Shown: positions 30,197-39,373, counted from the stretch's first letter. The stretch: 64,000 nucleotides of DNA from Cryobacterium sp. PH29-G1 (GCF_030063365.1 NZ_JASISY010000004.1:274164-338163); one strand, 5' to 3'. The notes: generated by a model from the sequence alone, not told the origin. A program made the numbers and translations.

Positions 30197-31474
30197 CTAC
30201 TGGTTGAGCAGGGCCGTAATCATCAGGACTGGATGCAACAGCCGCCAACCCACCCCAGGGTCGGCGATGCTCTGGTCGAGCTTGAGTGCGGCTGAAAGAT
30301 CCTCGCCGGCCACGGTGAGCTGCACCTGGCCCACGTTTGCGCCTTTACGGGCCGTGGCGAAGTCCTTGAGCGTCACGGTTGCAGCCTTCGGCGTGGCAGC
30401 CTGCCAGGTATAACGGGTGCGGGACACTCCGACGACGGCCGATGCTGTGTCGCCCCACGCCGATTCAAACGTGCCATAGGCGGCATCGGCGGCCAGAACG
30501 GGCAGCTGGCCGACACCGGCCCGCGCACTCACCATAAGGCCGGTCAGGTCGGCGGTGAGCGCGTCGTAGGTCGGTTCGCCGAGATAGGCACCAGAGAACG
30601 TGAAGCTCGAATCGCCGTCGCTCACCTTCGCGGTGAATAGAAAACAGACCCCGGCGGCATCCGTGTAGCTGCGGGAAATGCCGGTGATGCCTTCATTCGG
30701 AAGAAATGAGGTGGTGTTTTCGACACCACGACGATTCGCCAAAGCGGATGAGGGACTGCCCAGCATCGTAGCCACGATCGGGTTGGTCGCGGCAAGGCCC
30801 GCGAGCTGGGCCAGGTCGGTGGCGGTGCCGGCGCTCGCATCGTGCAGTCCCGTGGCGTCAACGACGGCGGTATCTTTGAGCCCGTGGTCGTTCAGCCAGG
30901 CGTTGGCAGCGAGAACATAGGCGTCGACGGAGCCGAACGCCCATCGGGCCACGCTATCGGCGTGGTTATTGCTCGAACCCAGCAGCAGAGCCTGCAGGAG
31001 CTCAAGTTCGGTCCACTGTTCCTCGGGAAAGACCGAAACCGTGCGGGCGCCAGCTTTGTCATAGTCGAGGTAGGTCTGGAAATCAGCAGCGGTAAGGGTC
31101 ACAGTGGGGCCGGTCTCGCCCGCCACGATGGGCTTCGCGTCGAGGACAACGAGGGCGGTGACAACCTTGGCAATGGATGCCATCGGCAGCGCCTCGGGAG
31201 TTCCGGCTGCCGCGATGGGGTCGGACACCGGGGCCGATGGCGTTGCGCCGGACGCATCGCTCGTGGTGGCGGTGAGAACGGCCATGGCGCTCGCGCCATT
31301 GGCCGACAATGCCGGGGGAGTGGGCGCGGTACTGCTCGCAGCGGGAGCGACCACAGCGGCGGTGACAGCGGGAAGAGGCCCCAATAGCGTTGCGGGGCCG
31401 TACACGCCCAGGCCGAGAATCAGCACGGTTCCGACCAGGATGCCGACGAGACGGCCGGGACGGAAGGAGCTCAT
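30197..31474 (-). CDS. D-alanyl-D-alanine carboxypeptidase-like protein with degenerate KTG motif
   Basis: 425 residues: a membrane anchor (residues 9-31), an Ala/Ser/Thr-rich spacer, then an S11-type penicillin-binding fold. SxxK is present (MASIAKVV, Ser100-Lys103) and SxN is present (LGSSNNHADS, Ser168-Asn170). The third motif, normally K-T/S-G before the YTDAAG strand, reads GISRSYTDAAG: Ile266-Ser267-Arg268 replaces KTG. It may have weakened or altered activity, or act only in substrate binding. The start lies 6 nt from TAGCCT on the minus strand, without a Shine-Dalgarno. Confidence 0.82.
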   Translation of the reverse strand: MSSFRPGRLVGILVGTVLILGLGVYGPATLLGPLPAVTAAVVAPAASSTAPTPPALSANGASAMAVLTATTSDASGATPSAPVSDPIAAAGTPEALPMASIAKVVTALVVLDAKPIVAGETGPTVTLTAADFQTYLDYDKAGARTVSVFPEEQWTELELLQALLLGSSNNHADSVARWAFGSVDAYVLAANAWLNDHGLKDTAVVDATGLHDASAGTATDLAQLAGLAATNPIVATMLGSPSSALANRRGVENTTSFLPNEGITGISRSYTDAAGVCFLFTAKVSDGDSSFTFSGAYLGEPTYDALTADLTGLMVSARAGVGQLPVLAADAAYGTFESAWGDTASAVVGVSRTRYTWQAATPKAATVTLKDFATARKGANVGQVQLTVAGEDLSAALKLDQSIADPGVGWRLLHPVLMITALLNQ

Positions 31475-31480
31475 GCCCCA

Positions 31481-31486
31481 AGGCTA
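31481..31486 (-). promoter_or_regulatory. -10 element TAGCCT, leaderless carboxypeptidase-like gene
   Basis: TANNNT on the minus strand 6 nt before the ATG at 31474. Confidence 0.45.
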
Positions 31487-31498
31487 GACCGCTTGAGG

Positions 31499-31849
31499 TC
31501 AGCCCCAGCCGAGTGCGTGCAGCCTGTCGTCATCAATGCCGTAGAAATGGGCGATTTCATGCACCAGAGTGACATGAATTTCGTCGTGCAGTTCCTTGAG
31601 GCTGGCGCAGATCGCCAACAAGGGTTCGCGGTAGAGCACAATCCGATCGGGCATCTCACCGAAACCGTATTGACCGCGCTCGGTGAGGGCGACCCCGTCA
31701 TAGAGCCCCAGGATGTCCAGGGTTCCGTCTTCGGGACGGTCTTCGACCACGAAGATCACATTATCGAGTCCGTCAACCATATCGTCGGGGAGCAGATCAA
31801 GCTCATCAACAACGAGCCGTTCAAATTCGGACGCGTTAAGGTCTAACAT
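31499..31849 (-). CDS. Zincin_1-type metallopeptidase family protein
   Basis: 116 residues from ATG 31849, which follows GGTGG. It ends with TLVHEIAHFYGIDDDRLHALG, the HExxHxxGxxxxxxLxxLG signature of the small zincin family seen in TTHA0227. The rest (VEDRPEDGTLDILGLYDG, PDRIVLYREPLL) also fits that family. Members are cytosolic and of unknown substrate. It lies between the carboxypeptidase gene and tRNA-His, same strand. Confidence 0.85.
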   Translation of the reverse strand: MLDLNASEFERLVVDELDLLPDDMVDGLDNVIFVVEDRPEDGTLDILGLYDGVALTERGQYGFGEMPDRIVLYREPLLAICASLKELHDEIHVTLVHEIAHFYGIDDDRLHALGWG

Positions 31850-31948
31850 CGCCACCCACTGTCGACGACATGCGCTCAATACTCACTGTTCTCAACAACA
31901 ACGTGGCCACGCAGGGCCGCCTTGTTGTGATGTACCGCGATGTTTCAT

Positions 31949-32025
31949 TGGGGTGAGTAACGGGGATTGAACCCGCGACCTCCTGGACCACAACCAGGCG
32001 CTCTGCCAACTGAGCTATACCCACC
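31949..32025 (-). tRNA. tRNA-His (anticodon GTG), CCA encoded
   Basis: On the minus strand GTGGGTATAGCTCAGTTGGC begins a full cloverleaf. The anticodon arm is CCTGG-TTGTGGT-CCAGG (anticodon GTG) and the T arm is GCGGG-TTCAATC-CCCGT. The acceptor stem GTGGGTA pairs with TACTCAC, followed by C73 and an encoded CCA. An extra G precedes position 1, opposite C73, as expected for G-1 of tRNA-His. Confidence 0.97.
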
Positions 32026-32069
32026 ATGCGTCCCCACGTCTTACAACGCGGGGCAACTCAGCAATCCTA

Positions 32070-32744
32070 TTACACCTCGGAGGAGAATAAGTGCACGACT
32101 TGCGCGGCGGACGATTTGGCTTCGTCGCTGGTGGGCCCCGGGTCCGCTACAAACACCGTCTGGCGGTAGTACGCGAGCTCGCGAATCGACTCGAGAATGT
32201 CGGCCAGGGCGCGGTGCCCGCCGTCTTTGGCCGGGGCATTGAAGTACACCCGCGGGTACCAGCGACGAGCGAGTTCTTTGATCGACGACACGTCAACGTT
32301 GCGGTAGTGCAGCTGGTTGTCCAGGCGCGGCATGTACCGGGTGAGGAAACCGCGGTCGGTGCCGATGGAGTTGCCGGCGAGCGGGGCCTTCTGCTCGGCG
32401 GGGATGAACTTCAATACGTATTCGAGAACCTGATACTCGGCCTCGGCGGCGCTGACACCGTGGGGAATTTCGGTGATGAGGCCCGAGGAGGTGTGCATAT
32501 TGCGCACGAAGTCGCCCATGTTCTCCAGCGCCGAATCGTTGGGCTTAATGATGATGTCGAGGCCGGGGTCAAGCACATTGAGGTCGTAGTCGGTGATGAC
32601 GACGGCGATCTCGACGAGCTCGTCGCGGTCCAGGTCGAGCCCGGTCATTTCACAGTCGATCCACACCAGACGGTCGGGACTTTTCGACGTCGGTGCGGAC
32701 GTGGGGGTGGGCGTCGGTGCGGTATCTGTCGTGCTGTTGGTCAT
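32070..32744 (-). CDS. orn: Oligoribonuclease Orn
   Basis: 224 residues. It degrades di- and oligoribonucleotides to mononucleotides and finishes RNA and c-di-GMP turnover. DEDD motifs are present: [20 protein letters not shown] (Asp, Glu), [16 protein letters not shown] (Asp) and [20 protein letters not shown] (His, Asp). A 24-residue Thr/Ser/Pro-rich N-terminal tail precedes the fold. TAGACT lies 6 nt before the ATG. Confidence 0.97.
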   Translation of the reverse strand: MTNSTTDTAPTPTPTSAPTSKSPDRLVWIDCEMTGLDLDRDELVEIAVVITDYDLNVLDPGLDIIIKPNDSALENMGDFVRNMHTSSGLITEIPHGVSAAEAEYQVLEYVLKFIPAEQKAPLAGNSIGTDRGFLTRYMPRLDNQLHYRNVDVSSIKELARRWYPRVYFNAPAKDGGHRALADILESIRELAYYRQTVFVADPGPTSDEAKSSAAQVVHLFSSEV

Positions 32745-32750
32745 GGATGA

Positions 32751-32756
32751 AGTCTA
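32751..32756 (-). promoter_or_regulatory. -10 element TAGACT, leaderless orn
   Basis: TANNNT on the minus strand, 6 nt before the orn ATG, no Shine-Dalgarno. Confidence 0.5.
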
Positions 32757-32825
32757 CCGCCGGCCTCCGACACGGCCTGTAAACTTGGGGACTACCGTTT
32801 TCAACGCTCGACCTGCGAGGACCTG

Positions 32826-33086
32826 ATGGAATTCACACTGTATTCGTCGTCATTCTGCGAACCGTGCATGCAGACACGGGCCATTCTTGCTGAGGCGAAA
32901 CGTCTCGTTCCCGGTGCGACCGTGCGGGAAATCGATGTTGCGGGTGCCCCCGAGCAGGCAGAGGCGCTGCAGATTCGAAATACCCCAACGGTGATCATTT
33001 CCGACGGCGCCGGAACCGAGGTTTTTCGTGCAGCCGGCGTTCCCACTTTGGCGCAGGTGCTCGTCGCTGCCGCCAAAGCGCTCTGA
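32826..33086 (+). CDS. Small thioredoxin/glutaredoxin-like protein
   Basis: 86 residues. A minimal thioredoxin fold with redox motif FCEPCMQT (Cys11, Cys14) and cis-Pro NTPTVIISD. It resembles the short thioredoxins/NrdH-like redoxins of actinobacteria; the specific partner is unknown. GAGGACCTG precedes the ATG. Convergent with the FadR-type regulator, with only 7 bp between stops. Confidence 0.85.
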   Translation: MEFTLYSSSFCEPCMQTRAILAEAKRLVPGATVREIDVAGAPEQAEALQIRNTPTVIISDGAGTEVFRAAGVPTLAQVLVAAAKAL

Positions 33087-33093
33087 ACCGCGC

Positions 33094-33861
33094 CTACGAC
33101 GGCGCCTCGTCATCCGAGAGGCTCAGGGCCGCCCGGTTCTCCGCCGACATGATCTCGCCGTAGTACTCGATGACGAAGGAGCGGGCCAACCGTCCGGCGG
33201 TCGCACCGTCGCCCGCCGTGATCGCGGCCAGAATTTCGCGATCGTGCGCCAGGGACAATTCCATCTTGGCGCGAGAATCGGGCGCGCGGTCCAGTCCGTC
33301 CGTGACCATATCGATGAGCGCCCCTCGAGTCGCCTCGCCGCAGATCTGCATGAGCTGGTTGTGGCTGGCGGCCCACACGCTCACGTGAAAGGCGACATCC
33401 GCTCGGCCGAAGGCGATCGGCCCGTTCGCCACCTCGGCCTGCATGGCGTCCACGGCAGCACGCATCGACTGCAACTGTTCCGCGGTGCGGTGCTGGGCGG
33501 CCAGGGTGCAGGAGGTGCCCTCGAGCATGATGCGAAATTCGACGAGTTCCGATAGGGCGATGGTGTCCAGGCGCACCAGACGGTTGACGGTTTTGGTAAG
33601 GATGGCGGGGGAGGCCTGCAGAACCTCGGGTCCGCGCGGGTCGCCGGGGCGGGAGCGCACCAACCCGATGCTCTCGAGTACCCGCAATGCCTCGCGAATC
33701 GTCGACCGGCTCACCTCGAAGGTCAGCATGAGCTCGCGCTCGCTGGGCAGACGATCGCCCGGCCGGAGTTCTCGTTTGCTGATGGCGCTCTCGATCTGCT
33801 CGACGACGCGTTCGTAGGCCTTCACGGTCTTGACGGGGGTGAATGCGGCTGGGTGGGTCAT
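33094..33861 (-). CDS. FadR/GntR-family transcriptional regulator (FCD domain)
   Basis: 255 residues from ATG 33861, which follows GAGGA; the open frame continues upstream without family similarity. N-terminal winged helix (about 10-75): GDRLPSERELMLTFEVSRSTIREALRVLES is split by the normal GntR recognition helix, with the GPEVL wing after it. The C-terminal FCD domain (about 100-245) has ADVAFHVSVWAASHN and LAHDREILAAI, which supply the Asp/His metal site typical of ligand-sensing FCD proteins. It is divergent from the ABC importer operon. The shared promoter contains a TGGTCTGACCA palindrome that closely matches the E. coli FadR box core, and the same site recurs at 43123. It is the likely repressor of the whole 33-44 kb island. 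Confidence 0.92.
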   Translation of the reverse strand: MTHPAAFTPVKTVKAYERVVEQIESAISKRELRPGDRLPSERELMLTFEVSRSTIREALRVLESIGLVRSRPGDPRGPEVLQASPAILTKTVNRLVRLDTIALSELVEFRIMLEGTSCTLAAQHRTAEQLQSMRAAVDAMQAEVANGPIAFGRADVAFHVSVWAASHNQLMQICGEATRGALIDMVTDGLDRAPDSRAKMELSLAHDREILAAITAGDGATAGRLARSFVIEYYGEIMSAENRAALSLSDDEAPS

Positions 33862-33944
33862 CTGCACGTCCTCGCGGTTGCGATCAGGGGTCAATATCGG
33901 GACCGATCTTGACGATCTGAGATCTACATGTAAAGCTGACTTTG

Positions 33945-33957
33945 GTACAGAGTGTAC
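33945..33957. promoter_or_regulatory. Secondary palindrome GTACA-N3-TGTAC
   Basis: A perfect 5-bp inverted repeat next to the FadR-type box in the regulator/importer promoter region. It could be a second operator half or a separate site; no second copy was found at 43.1 kb, where only GTACGTAC (43091-43098) is loosely similar. Confidence 0.35.
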
Positions 33958-33968
33958 TGGTCTGACCA
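33958..33968. promoter_or_regulatory. FadR-type operator, site 1
   Basis: TGGTCTGACCA, a perfect 11-bp palindrome about a central T, in the 230-bp gap between the regulator and the substrate-binding protein gene. It lies 13 bp upstream of a -10-like TATAGA (33982-33987), so a bound repressor would cover the -35 region of the importer operon. It is identical to site 2 at 43123-43133. Confidence 0.75.
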
Positions 33969-33998
33969 TGTGTTTCACCGGTATAGACGATACATTTC

Positions 33999-34040
33999 CG
34001 CAGTATTTCTCACGCAGTATTTCTCACGCACTATCTCGCA
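33999..34040 (+). repeat. 14-bp tandem repeat in the importer leader
   Basis: CGCAGTATTTCTCA occurs twice head to tail (33999-34012, 34013-34026), followed by a degenerate third copy CGCACTATCTCGCA (34027-34040). It lies between the operator and the ATG at 34092. Confidence 0.75.
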
Positions 34041-34091
34041 GCAGTGCTGGCCGATTCTCGTCGGGCAGCGGACCCAGAGGGGCACAACCGT

Positions 34092-35603
34092 ATGAGGGTA
34101 CACACCCGGCGAAACCTGATCGCCAGCGTCGCCACTGTCATGATTGCATCCATGGCCCTGGTGGGGTGTTCCAACGGGGCAACGACCGCCGACGGCGAAC
34201 CCGACACCACGTTGACCGTAGGACTGCTGGCCACTCCCGGCAACCTGGACTACACCACGACGGCGGGTGCGGCGATTCCGCAGGCGCTGCTCTACAACGT
34301 CTACGAGGGACTGGTGAAACTCGACAACGACGGAACGATCATTCCCCTGCTCGCGAAATCGTGGACGGTCAGCGATGACGGCCTCGTGTATGACTTTGCA
34401 CTCGAAGAAGGCGTCACCTTCTCCGACGGCTCGCCATTCACCGCCGAGACGGTCAAATTCAGCCTGGAACGCGTCAAAGACAACTGGACCGCCAATGGGC
34501 CCGGGTACCTCGACCCGATTGCCAGCATCGAGGCGGTCAGCGACACCGAGGCTCGCATCACCCTGACCAAGCCGAGCAACAGCTGGCTGTTCAACATGAG
34601 CGGTCCGGTCGGCACCATGTTCACCGAATCAGGAATCGCCGACCTGGCCACCGCGCCGGTGGGCACCGGTCCGTACACCGTCAGTTCCTTCAAGACCGGC
34701 GACAGCCTCGTTCTCGCGGCCAACGCCGACTACTGGGGCGATGCGCCGTATATGACCGACGTGACGCTGCGCTACTTTACCGATGCGACCGCGCAGACCA
34801 ACGCTCTGCTCAGCGGAGACGTCAACCTGGTCGCGGGTATCTCGCAGTTCCAGCTGGTCGGCCAGTTCAAGTCGAACTCCGACTTTCAGGTTCTGGAAGG
34901 CGCCAGTACCGGTGAGGTCACGCTCTCGATGAACAACGCCAGTGATGCATTCAGCGACGTTCGGGTGCGGCAGGCCGTCATGTACGGAATCGATCGTCAG
35001 GTTGTCATGGACACGGCGAACAGCGGCTACGGTCTGCTGATCGGCTCCATGGTGCCGCCGACCGACCCCTGGTACGACGCTGATCTGGCCGAACTGTACC
35101 CGTACGACCCGGACAAAGCCATCGAGCTTCTCGCCGAGGCCGGCGCCAGCGACCTGACCATTGCTTTCAAGATCCCCAACCTTCCCTACGCTGTTGCCGG
35201 CGCTCAGGTAGTCAAGGATCAGCTCGCCAAGGTGGGCATCACCGCCAACGTGACGGCCCTTGAATTTCCGGCGGTCTGGCTTGACGAGGTCTTCTCCAAC
35301 CACGACTACGACATGTCGCTGATCATGCACAGCGAACCGCGCGACGTGACCGCTTTCGCCGCACCCACCTACTACGCGGGCTACAACTCGCCCGAGGTGA
35401 TGGCGAAGTTTGCTGAAGCGGATGCCGCGGACGCGGACGCCTACGTCGAACTGATGAAGGAAGCCACGACCACAATGGCCGAGGATGCCGCCGCGGATTG
35501 GCTCTACCTGCAGCCGGCAATCTCCCTCGCCGACGCGGATCTGGTTGGTGTTCCCAAGAACACGCCGAGTCTCGCGCTGGACCTGTCGACCATCGCCCGA
35601 TAG
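34092..35603 (+). CDS. ABC importer substrate-binding lipoprotein (SBP_bac_5, peptide/nickel type)
   Basis: 503 residues from ATG 34092. A lipoprotein signal (RRNLIASVATVMIASMALVG, Cys at the lipobox LVGC) anchors it outside the membrane. The body is a DppA/OppA-type fold: LLYNVYEGLVKLDNDGTIIPLLAKSW and DGLVYDFALEEGVTFSDGSP are split family signatures, then VRQAVMYGIDRQ. These proteins deliver peptides, nickel, or amide and sugar derivatives. It heads an operon with two permeases, a fused ATPase and an amidase, so the cargo is probably an amide-containing compound. Confidence 0.93.
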   Translation: MRVHTRRNLIASVATVMIASMALVGCSNGATTADGEPDTTLTVGLLATPGNLDYTTTAGAAIPQALLYNVYEGLVKLDNDGTIIPLLAKSWTVSDDGLVYDFALEEGVTFSDGSPFTAETVKFSLERVKDNWTANGPGYLDPIASIEAVSDTEARITLTKPSNSWLFNMSGPVGTMFTESGIADLATAPVGTGPYTVSSFKTGDSLVLAANADYWGDAPYMTDVTLRYFTDATAQTNALLSGDVNLVAGISQFQLVGQFKSNSDFQVLEGASTGEVTLSMNNASDAFSDVRVRQAVMYGIDRQVVMDTANSGYGLLIGSMVPPTDPWYDADLAELYPYDPDKAIELLAEAGASDLTIAFKIPNLPYAVAGAQVVKDQLAKVGITANVTALEFPAVWLDEVFSNHDYDMSLIMHSEPRDVTAFAAPTYYAGYNSPEVMAKFAEADAADADAYVELMKEATTTMAEDAAADWLYLQPAISLADADLVGVPKNTPSLALDLSTIAR

Positions 35604-35703
35604 GCGCATCGAAGCCAGCGCGCGTACGGTTGTCGTTCGAGCGGTTGGCACGGCAGTATCCAGTGTCGTGCCAACCGTAAATCAGTCAGAGGAAAGTCCC
35701 GTT

Positions 35704-36651
35704 ATGGTTCTTGTGGTTCTGCGTCGGATCGGCGTGTTCGCGACCACGGTCGTTGTGGCCTCGATCGTGACTTTCCTGATGCTGTCGATCCTGCCCGGCA
35801 ACGCCGCGCGCATCGCTCTGGGCGTGCAGGCGACCGAAGCGGATGTCGCCGCGCAGACCACCGCTATGGGCCTCGACCGCCCCGCGGTGGTGCGCTATCT
35901 GGATTGGTTCGGGCACGTACTCATCGGCGACTTCGGCACCTCCACCGTGTCCCGTCAGCCGATTGGCCCCGAAATAACAGATGCCCTCGGCATCACCGTG
36001 ATCCTCGTACTGACCAGCGTCGTGCTCGCCCTGCTCTTTGCGATTCCGTTCGGAGTCTTGACGGCGGTGCGGCAACGCAAGCCCGACGGCGCGATTTTGT
36101 CGGGCATCAGCCAGATCGGCGTGGCCGTGCCCGGCTTTCTGGCGGGAATGCTGCTCGTTACAGTGTTCGCCGTCACGCTGCGCTGGCTTCCGGCGGGGGG
36201 CTGGGTTGACCCGGGAGACGACTTCGCGGGATTCCTCGAGCACCTCATTCTGCCCGCGATCGCCCTCGGCAGCGTGCAGGGGGCCGTCCTCAGCCGATAT
36301 GTGCGTTCGTCGGTCCTGGAAGTCATGCGCGAAGACTTCATTCGCACCGCCCGGGCCAAGGGCCTGGGGGCGGGACGGGCGCTGTTCCGGCACGGACTGC
36401 GCAACGCGGCCGTTCCCGTGATGACCGTACTGGGCCTGCAGATCGCCACCCTCCTGGTCGGCGCCGTCGTCATCGAACGCGTCTTCAGCATTCCCGGTCT
36501 CGGGAGCCTGCTGCTCGACAAAGTAGCCCTGCGCGACCTGCCCGCCGTTCAGGGCATCGTCCTGGTGCTCGTCGTGTTCGTTCTGGCGTTGAATTTTCTC
36601 GTCGACCTCGCCTTCACCCTGATCGATCCCCGACTTCGGAGCGCCTCATGA
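35704..36651 (+). CDS. ABC importer permease (DppB-like)
   Basis: 315 residues from ATG 35704 with GAGGAAAG upstream; the longer open frame before it is not coding-like. Six membrane helices and the BPD_transp_1 loop (ARAKGLGAGRALFRHGLRNA). A periplasmic loop after the first helix and DFGTSTVSRQPI are typical of DppB/OppB. It overlaps the next gene by ATGA. Confidence 0.94.
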   Translation: MVLVVLRRIGVFATTVVVASIVTFLMLSILPGNAARIALGVQATEADVAAQTTAMGLDRPAVVRYLDWFGHVLIGDFGTSTVSRQPIGPEITDALGITVILVLTSVVLALLFAIPFGVLTAVRQRKPDGAILSGISQIGVAVPGFLAGMLLVTVFAVTLRWLPAGGWVDPGDDFAGFLEHLILPAIALGSVQGAVLSRYVRSSVLEVMREDFIRTARAKGLGAGRALFRHGLRNAAVPVMTVLGLQIATLLVGAVVIERVFSIPGLGSLLLDKVALRDLPAVQGIVLVLVVFVLALNFLVDLAFTLIDPRLRSAS

Positions 36652-37529
36652 CGGCCAGCGATCCCCGCGTCACTACCGACACCCCGCGACGACCTCGATC
36701 CGCCGCCACTGGGCGAAATGGCGCAGCAACGCTCTGGACCGGCCTCGTGCTCATCGGCCTCGTCGTGTTGGCCGCGCTCGTCTCGATGTGGTGGACGCCG
36801 TTCGACCCGGAAGGGGTCTTCTCAGATTCCATTCTGCTCCCGCCTGGCTCGGAGCACCTGCTGGGCACCGATAGCTTCGGACGGGACGTCTTCAGTTCCA
36901 TCCTGCGCGGCGCTCAGATCTCACTCTTGGTGGGAACCGTGGCGGTCTCCATTGCGGCCGTACTGGGCGTGCCGTTTGGCATTGTCGCCGGCATGAACCC
37001 GGGCCGACTGGACCAGTTCATGATGCGCGGCAACGATATCTCGCTCGCCTTTCCCGCCTTGCTGCTCGCGATCATCTTCGGCGCCATTTTCGGAGCCGGC
37101 ACGGTGACCGCGATGGTGGCCCTCGGAATCGGAACCGCACCGGCGTTCGCGCTCATCGCCCGCAGCGGCACTATGCAGATCATGAGTCGAGAGTACGTGC
37201 AGGCGGCCCGCGCTTCGGGCAAGAGCGGCGTGTTCATCGGGGTGCGTCACATCCTGCCCAATATCAGCGGCATGCTCATCGTGCAGGCTTCGGTGTCGTT
37301 CGGCATCGCGGTTCTGGCCGAGGCCGCCCTGTCGTACCTCGGACTCGGCACGCCGCCGCCCACGCCGTCCTGGGGGCGCATGCTGCAGGACGCCCAGGGG
37401 TACTTGTTCATCGAACCGCTGCTCATCGTGTGGCCGGGAATCGCCATCGCTGTTGCGGTGCTCGGCTTCAACCTGCTCGGTGACGGCCTCCGCGATCGCT
37501 TCGACCCCAAGATGCAGGTGAAACGATGA
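36648..37529 (+). CDS. ABC importer permease (DppC-like)
   Basis: 293 residues. N-terminal OppC_N helix (LWTGLVLIGLVVLAALVSMW), LGTDSFGRDVFSSILRGAQ (split DppC signature) and the EAA loop YVQAARASGKSGVFIGVRHI. It pairs with the DppB-like subunit. ATGA overlaps on both sides show one coupled operon. Confidence 0.94.
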   Translation: MTASDPRVTTDTPRRPRSAATGRNGAATLWTGLVLIGLVVLAALVSMWWTPFDPEGVFSDSILLPPGSEHLLGTDSFGRDVFSSILRGAQISLLVGTVAVSIAAVLGVPFGIVAGMNPGRLDQFMMRGNDISLAFPALLLAIIFGAIFGAGTVTAMVALGIGTAPAFALIARSGTMQIMSREYVQAARASGKSGVFIGVRHILPNISGMLIVQASVSFGIAVLAEAALSYLGLGTPPPTPSWGRMLQDAQGYLFIEPLLIVWPGIAIAVAVLGFNLLGDGLRDRFDPKMQVKR

Positions 37530-39325
37530 CTTCGATCACGCCAACGGCAACGCCGGCACCGACTCTCAGCGTGCGCGACCTGCGGGTCGGCTCGCCCTTC
37601 AACGAGCTGCTCCACAGCATCAGCTTCGATATCGCCGCCGGCGAACGTGTTGGCCTGATCGGGGAATCCGGGTCGGGTAAGTCGCTCACCGCAACCTCCG
37701 TCATGGGTTTGCTGCCGGAAACTCTCACGGCGACCGGCTCGGTGCGTCTGAACGGTGTCGACGCCGATCTGCTCACGGCGCCCGACCGCAACCTAAATCA
37801 GCTGCGGGGCAACACCATGGCGATGGTCTTTCAGGAGCCGATGACCGCCCTGAATCCGCTCATGCGGGTCGGCGCCCAGGTGGCCGAAATTATGACGGTG
37901 CACCACACCGTCAAGGGCCGGCGTCAGGCCAGGGAACGCGCCGTCGAACTGCTGACGCAGGTCAAATTACCCAACCCCCGTGAGGCGGCCCTCGCGTTTC
38001 CGCACCAGCTCTCCGGCGGGCAGCGCCAGCGCGTCATGTTGGCCATGGCCATGGCCAACGACCCGCAGCTGCTGTTGTGTGACGAACCGACGACGGCGCT
38101 CGACGTCACCGTGCAAGCCGAGGTGCTGGGGCTGATCGGAAAACTCGTGACCGACCGCGGCACGTCCCTGCTCCTGATCACGCACGACATCGCGGTAGTC
38201 GCCGAGGTGTGCCAGCGCGTGCTCGTCATGTATCAGGGCAACATCGTCGAGGACGGACCGGTGGGGCGCGTGTTGACCGCGCCGCAGCATCCCTACACCC
38301 AAAAGCTCATCGCGGCGTCCGATTTGTCTTCGGTCGACGACCGCGGTCGGCTGCACACCATGTCCATGCCTGTCGTCGCCACCCCGGTCGTCTCCACCGC
38401 AGAAACCTCTCCGCGCCGCATGCCAACGGATGCCGCGGCGCTGCCGCTATCGCCGGCGCACAGGGCCGCCCACCAGAGGATCGAGGCGGACGACGCACCG
38501 GTGATCTTCAACGAAGTGACCGGGACGCCCGCCATTCGGGTGCGTGACCTCAGCCGGCAGTACCGACGACGCGGCGGCAGCGTGTTCACCACGGCCCCGA
38601 TCGTGCACGGCCTGCGCGAGGTGTCCTTCGACGTGGCCGAAGGACAACGGTTTGGCATCGTGGGTGAATCGGGGTCCGGTAAATCCACGCTCATGCGCAT
38701 CCTCTGTGCGCTCGACCAGCCGACCTCAGGATTGGTCGACGTGCTCGGTCAGCCGATCAAGGGGGCTTCCGAGCGGCAATTGCGGAACTTTCGCAGTCAG
38801 GTGCAGATCGTGTTCCAGGACCCGATGGGGTCCTTGGATCCGCGCATGAAGGTACGGGACATTGTCGCCGAACCCCTGCGCCACGTCGATCGGGCTGAGG
38901 CCAGAGCCCGGGTGGAAGCACAGCTGGCCGCGGTCGGGCTCGACGCCGACGTGATGGACCGGCATCCACATCAGTTCTCCGGCGGTCAACGTCAGCGCAT
39001 TTCCATCGCACGCGCGCTCATCACACGGCCCCGAGTTCTGGTGGCCGACGAAGCGGTCAGCGCCCTGGATGTCTCGGTGCGCGCCCAGGTCTTGAACCTG
39101 CTCGCCGACCTGGTCGACGAATACCAGCTCACCCTCGTGTTCGTCTCCCATGATCTCGGCGTCATCCGTCACCTCTGCGACACCGTGGCCGTCATCTCCG
39201 ATGGACGCATCGTGGAATGCGGACCCACCGGCGACGTCTACGACCGACCTCTGCACCCGTACACGCGGCAATTGGTCAGCGCGACACCGTCGATGGACGA
39301 GCTGGCCCGACGCGTGACCGCCTGA
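37526..39325 (+). CDS. ABC importer ATPase, fused DppD-DppF type
   Basis: 599 residues with two complete ATPase domains. First: Walker A GESGSGKS (46-53), signature LSGGQRQRV, Walker B LLLCDEPTTALD. Second: GESGSGKST (about 379-387), FSGGQRQRISIARAL, VLVADEAVSALD. Both carry the oligopeptide-type C-terminal region (HPYTQKLI, HPYTRQLV). Between them (about 270-335) is a linker rich in Thr, Ser, Ala and Pro. Fusion of the D and F ATPases is frequent in actinobacterial members. Confidence 0.95.
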   Translation: MTSITPTATPAPTLSVRDLRVGSPFNELLHSISFDIAAGERVGLIGESGSGKSLTATSVMGLLPETLTATGSVRLNGVDADLLTAPDRNLNQLRGNTMAMVFQEPMTALNPLMRVGAQVAEIMTVHHTVKGRRQARERAVELLTQVKLPNPREAALAFPHQLSGGQRQRVMLAMAMANDPQLLLCDEPTTALDVTVQAEVLGLIGKLVTDRGTSLLLITHDIAVVAEVCQRVLVMYQGNIVEDGPVGRVLTAPQHPYTQKLIAASDLSSVDDRGRLHTMSMPVVATPVVSTAETSPRRMPTDAAALPLSPAHRAAHQRIEADDAPVIFNEVTGTPAIRVRDLSRQYRRRGGSVFTTAPIVHGLREVSFDVAEGQRFGIVGESGSGKSTLMRILCALDQPTSGLVDVLGQPIKGASERQLRNFRSQVQIVFQDPMGSLDPRMKVRDIVAEPLRHVDRAEARARVEAQLAAVGLDADVMDRHPHQFSGGQRQRISIARALITRPRVLVADEAVSALDVSVRAQVLNLLADLVDEYQLTLVFVSHDLGVIRHLCDTVAVISDGRIVECGPTGDVYDRPLHPYTRQLVSATPSMDELARRVTA

Positions 39326-39373
39326 ACAGCAACCGCTCCACCCCACCCCACCCGACCCATTGGAAAAGCGACC

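Noticed and set aside
34044..34091. Upstream start for the substrate-binding protein
   Set aside because: It would place 16 extra residues before the lipoprotein signal and includes the leader repeats; ATG 34092 gives a normal signal peptide.
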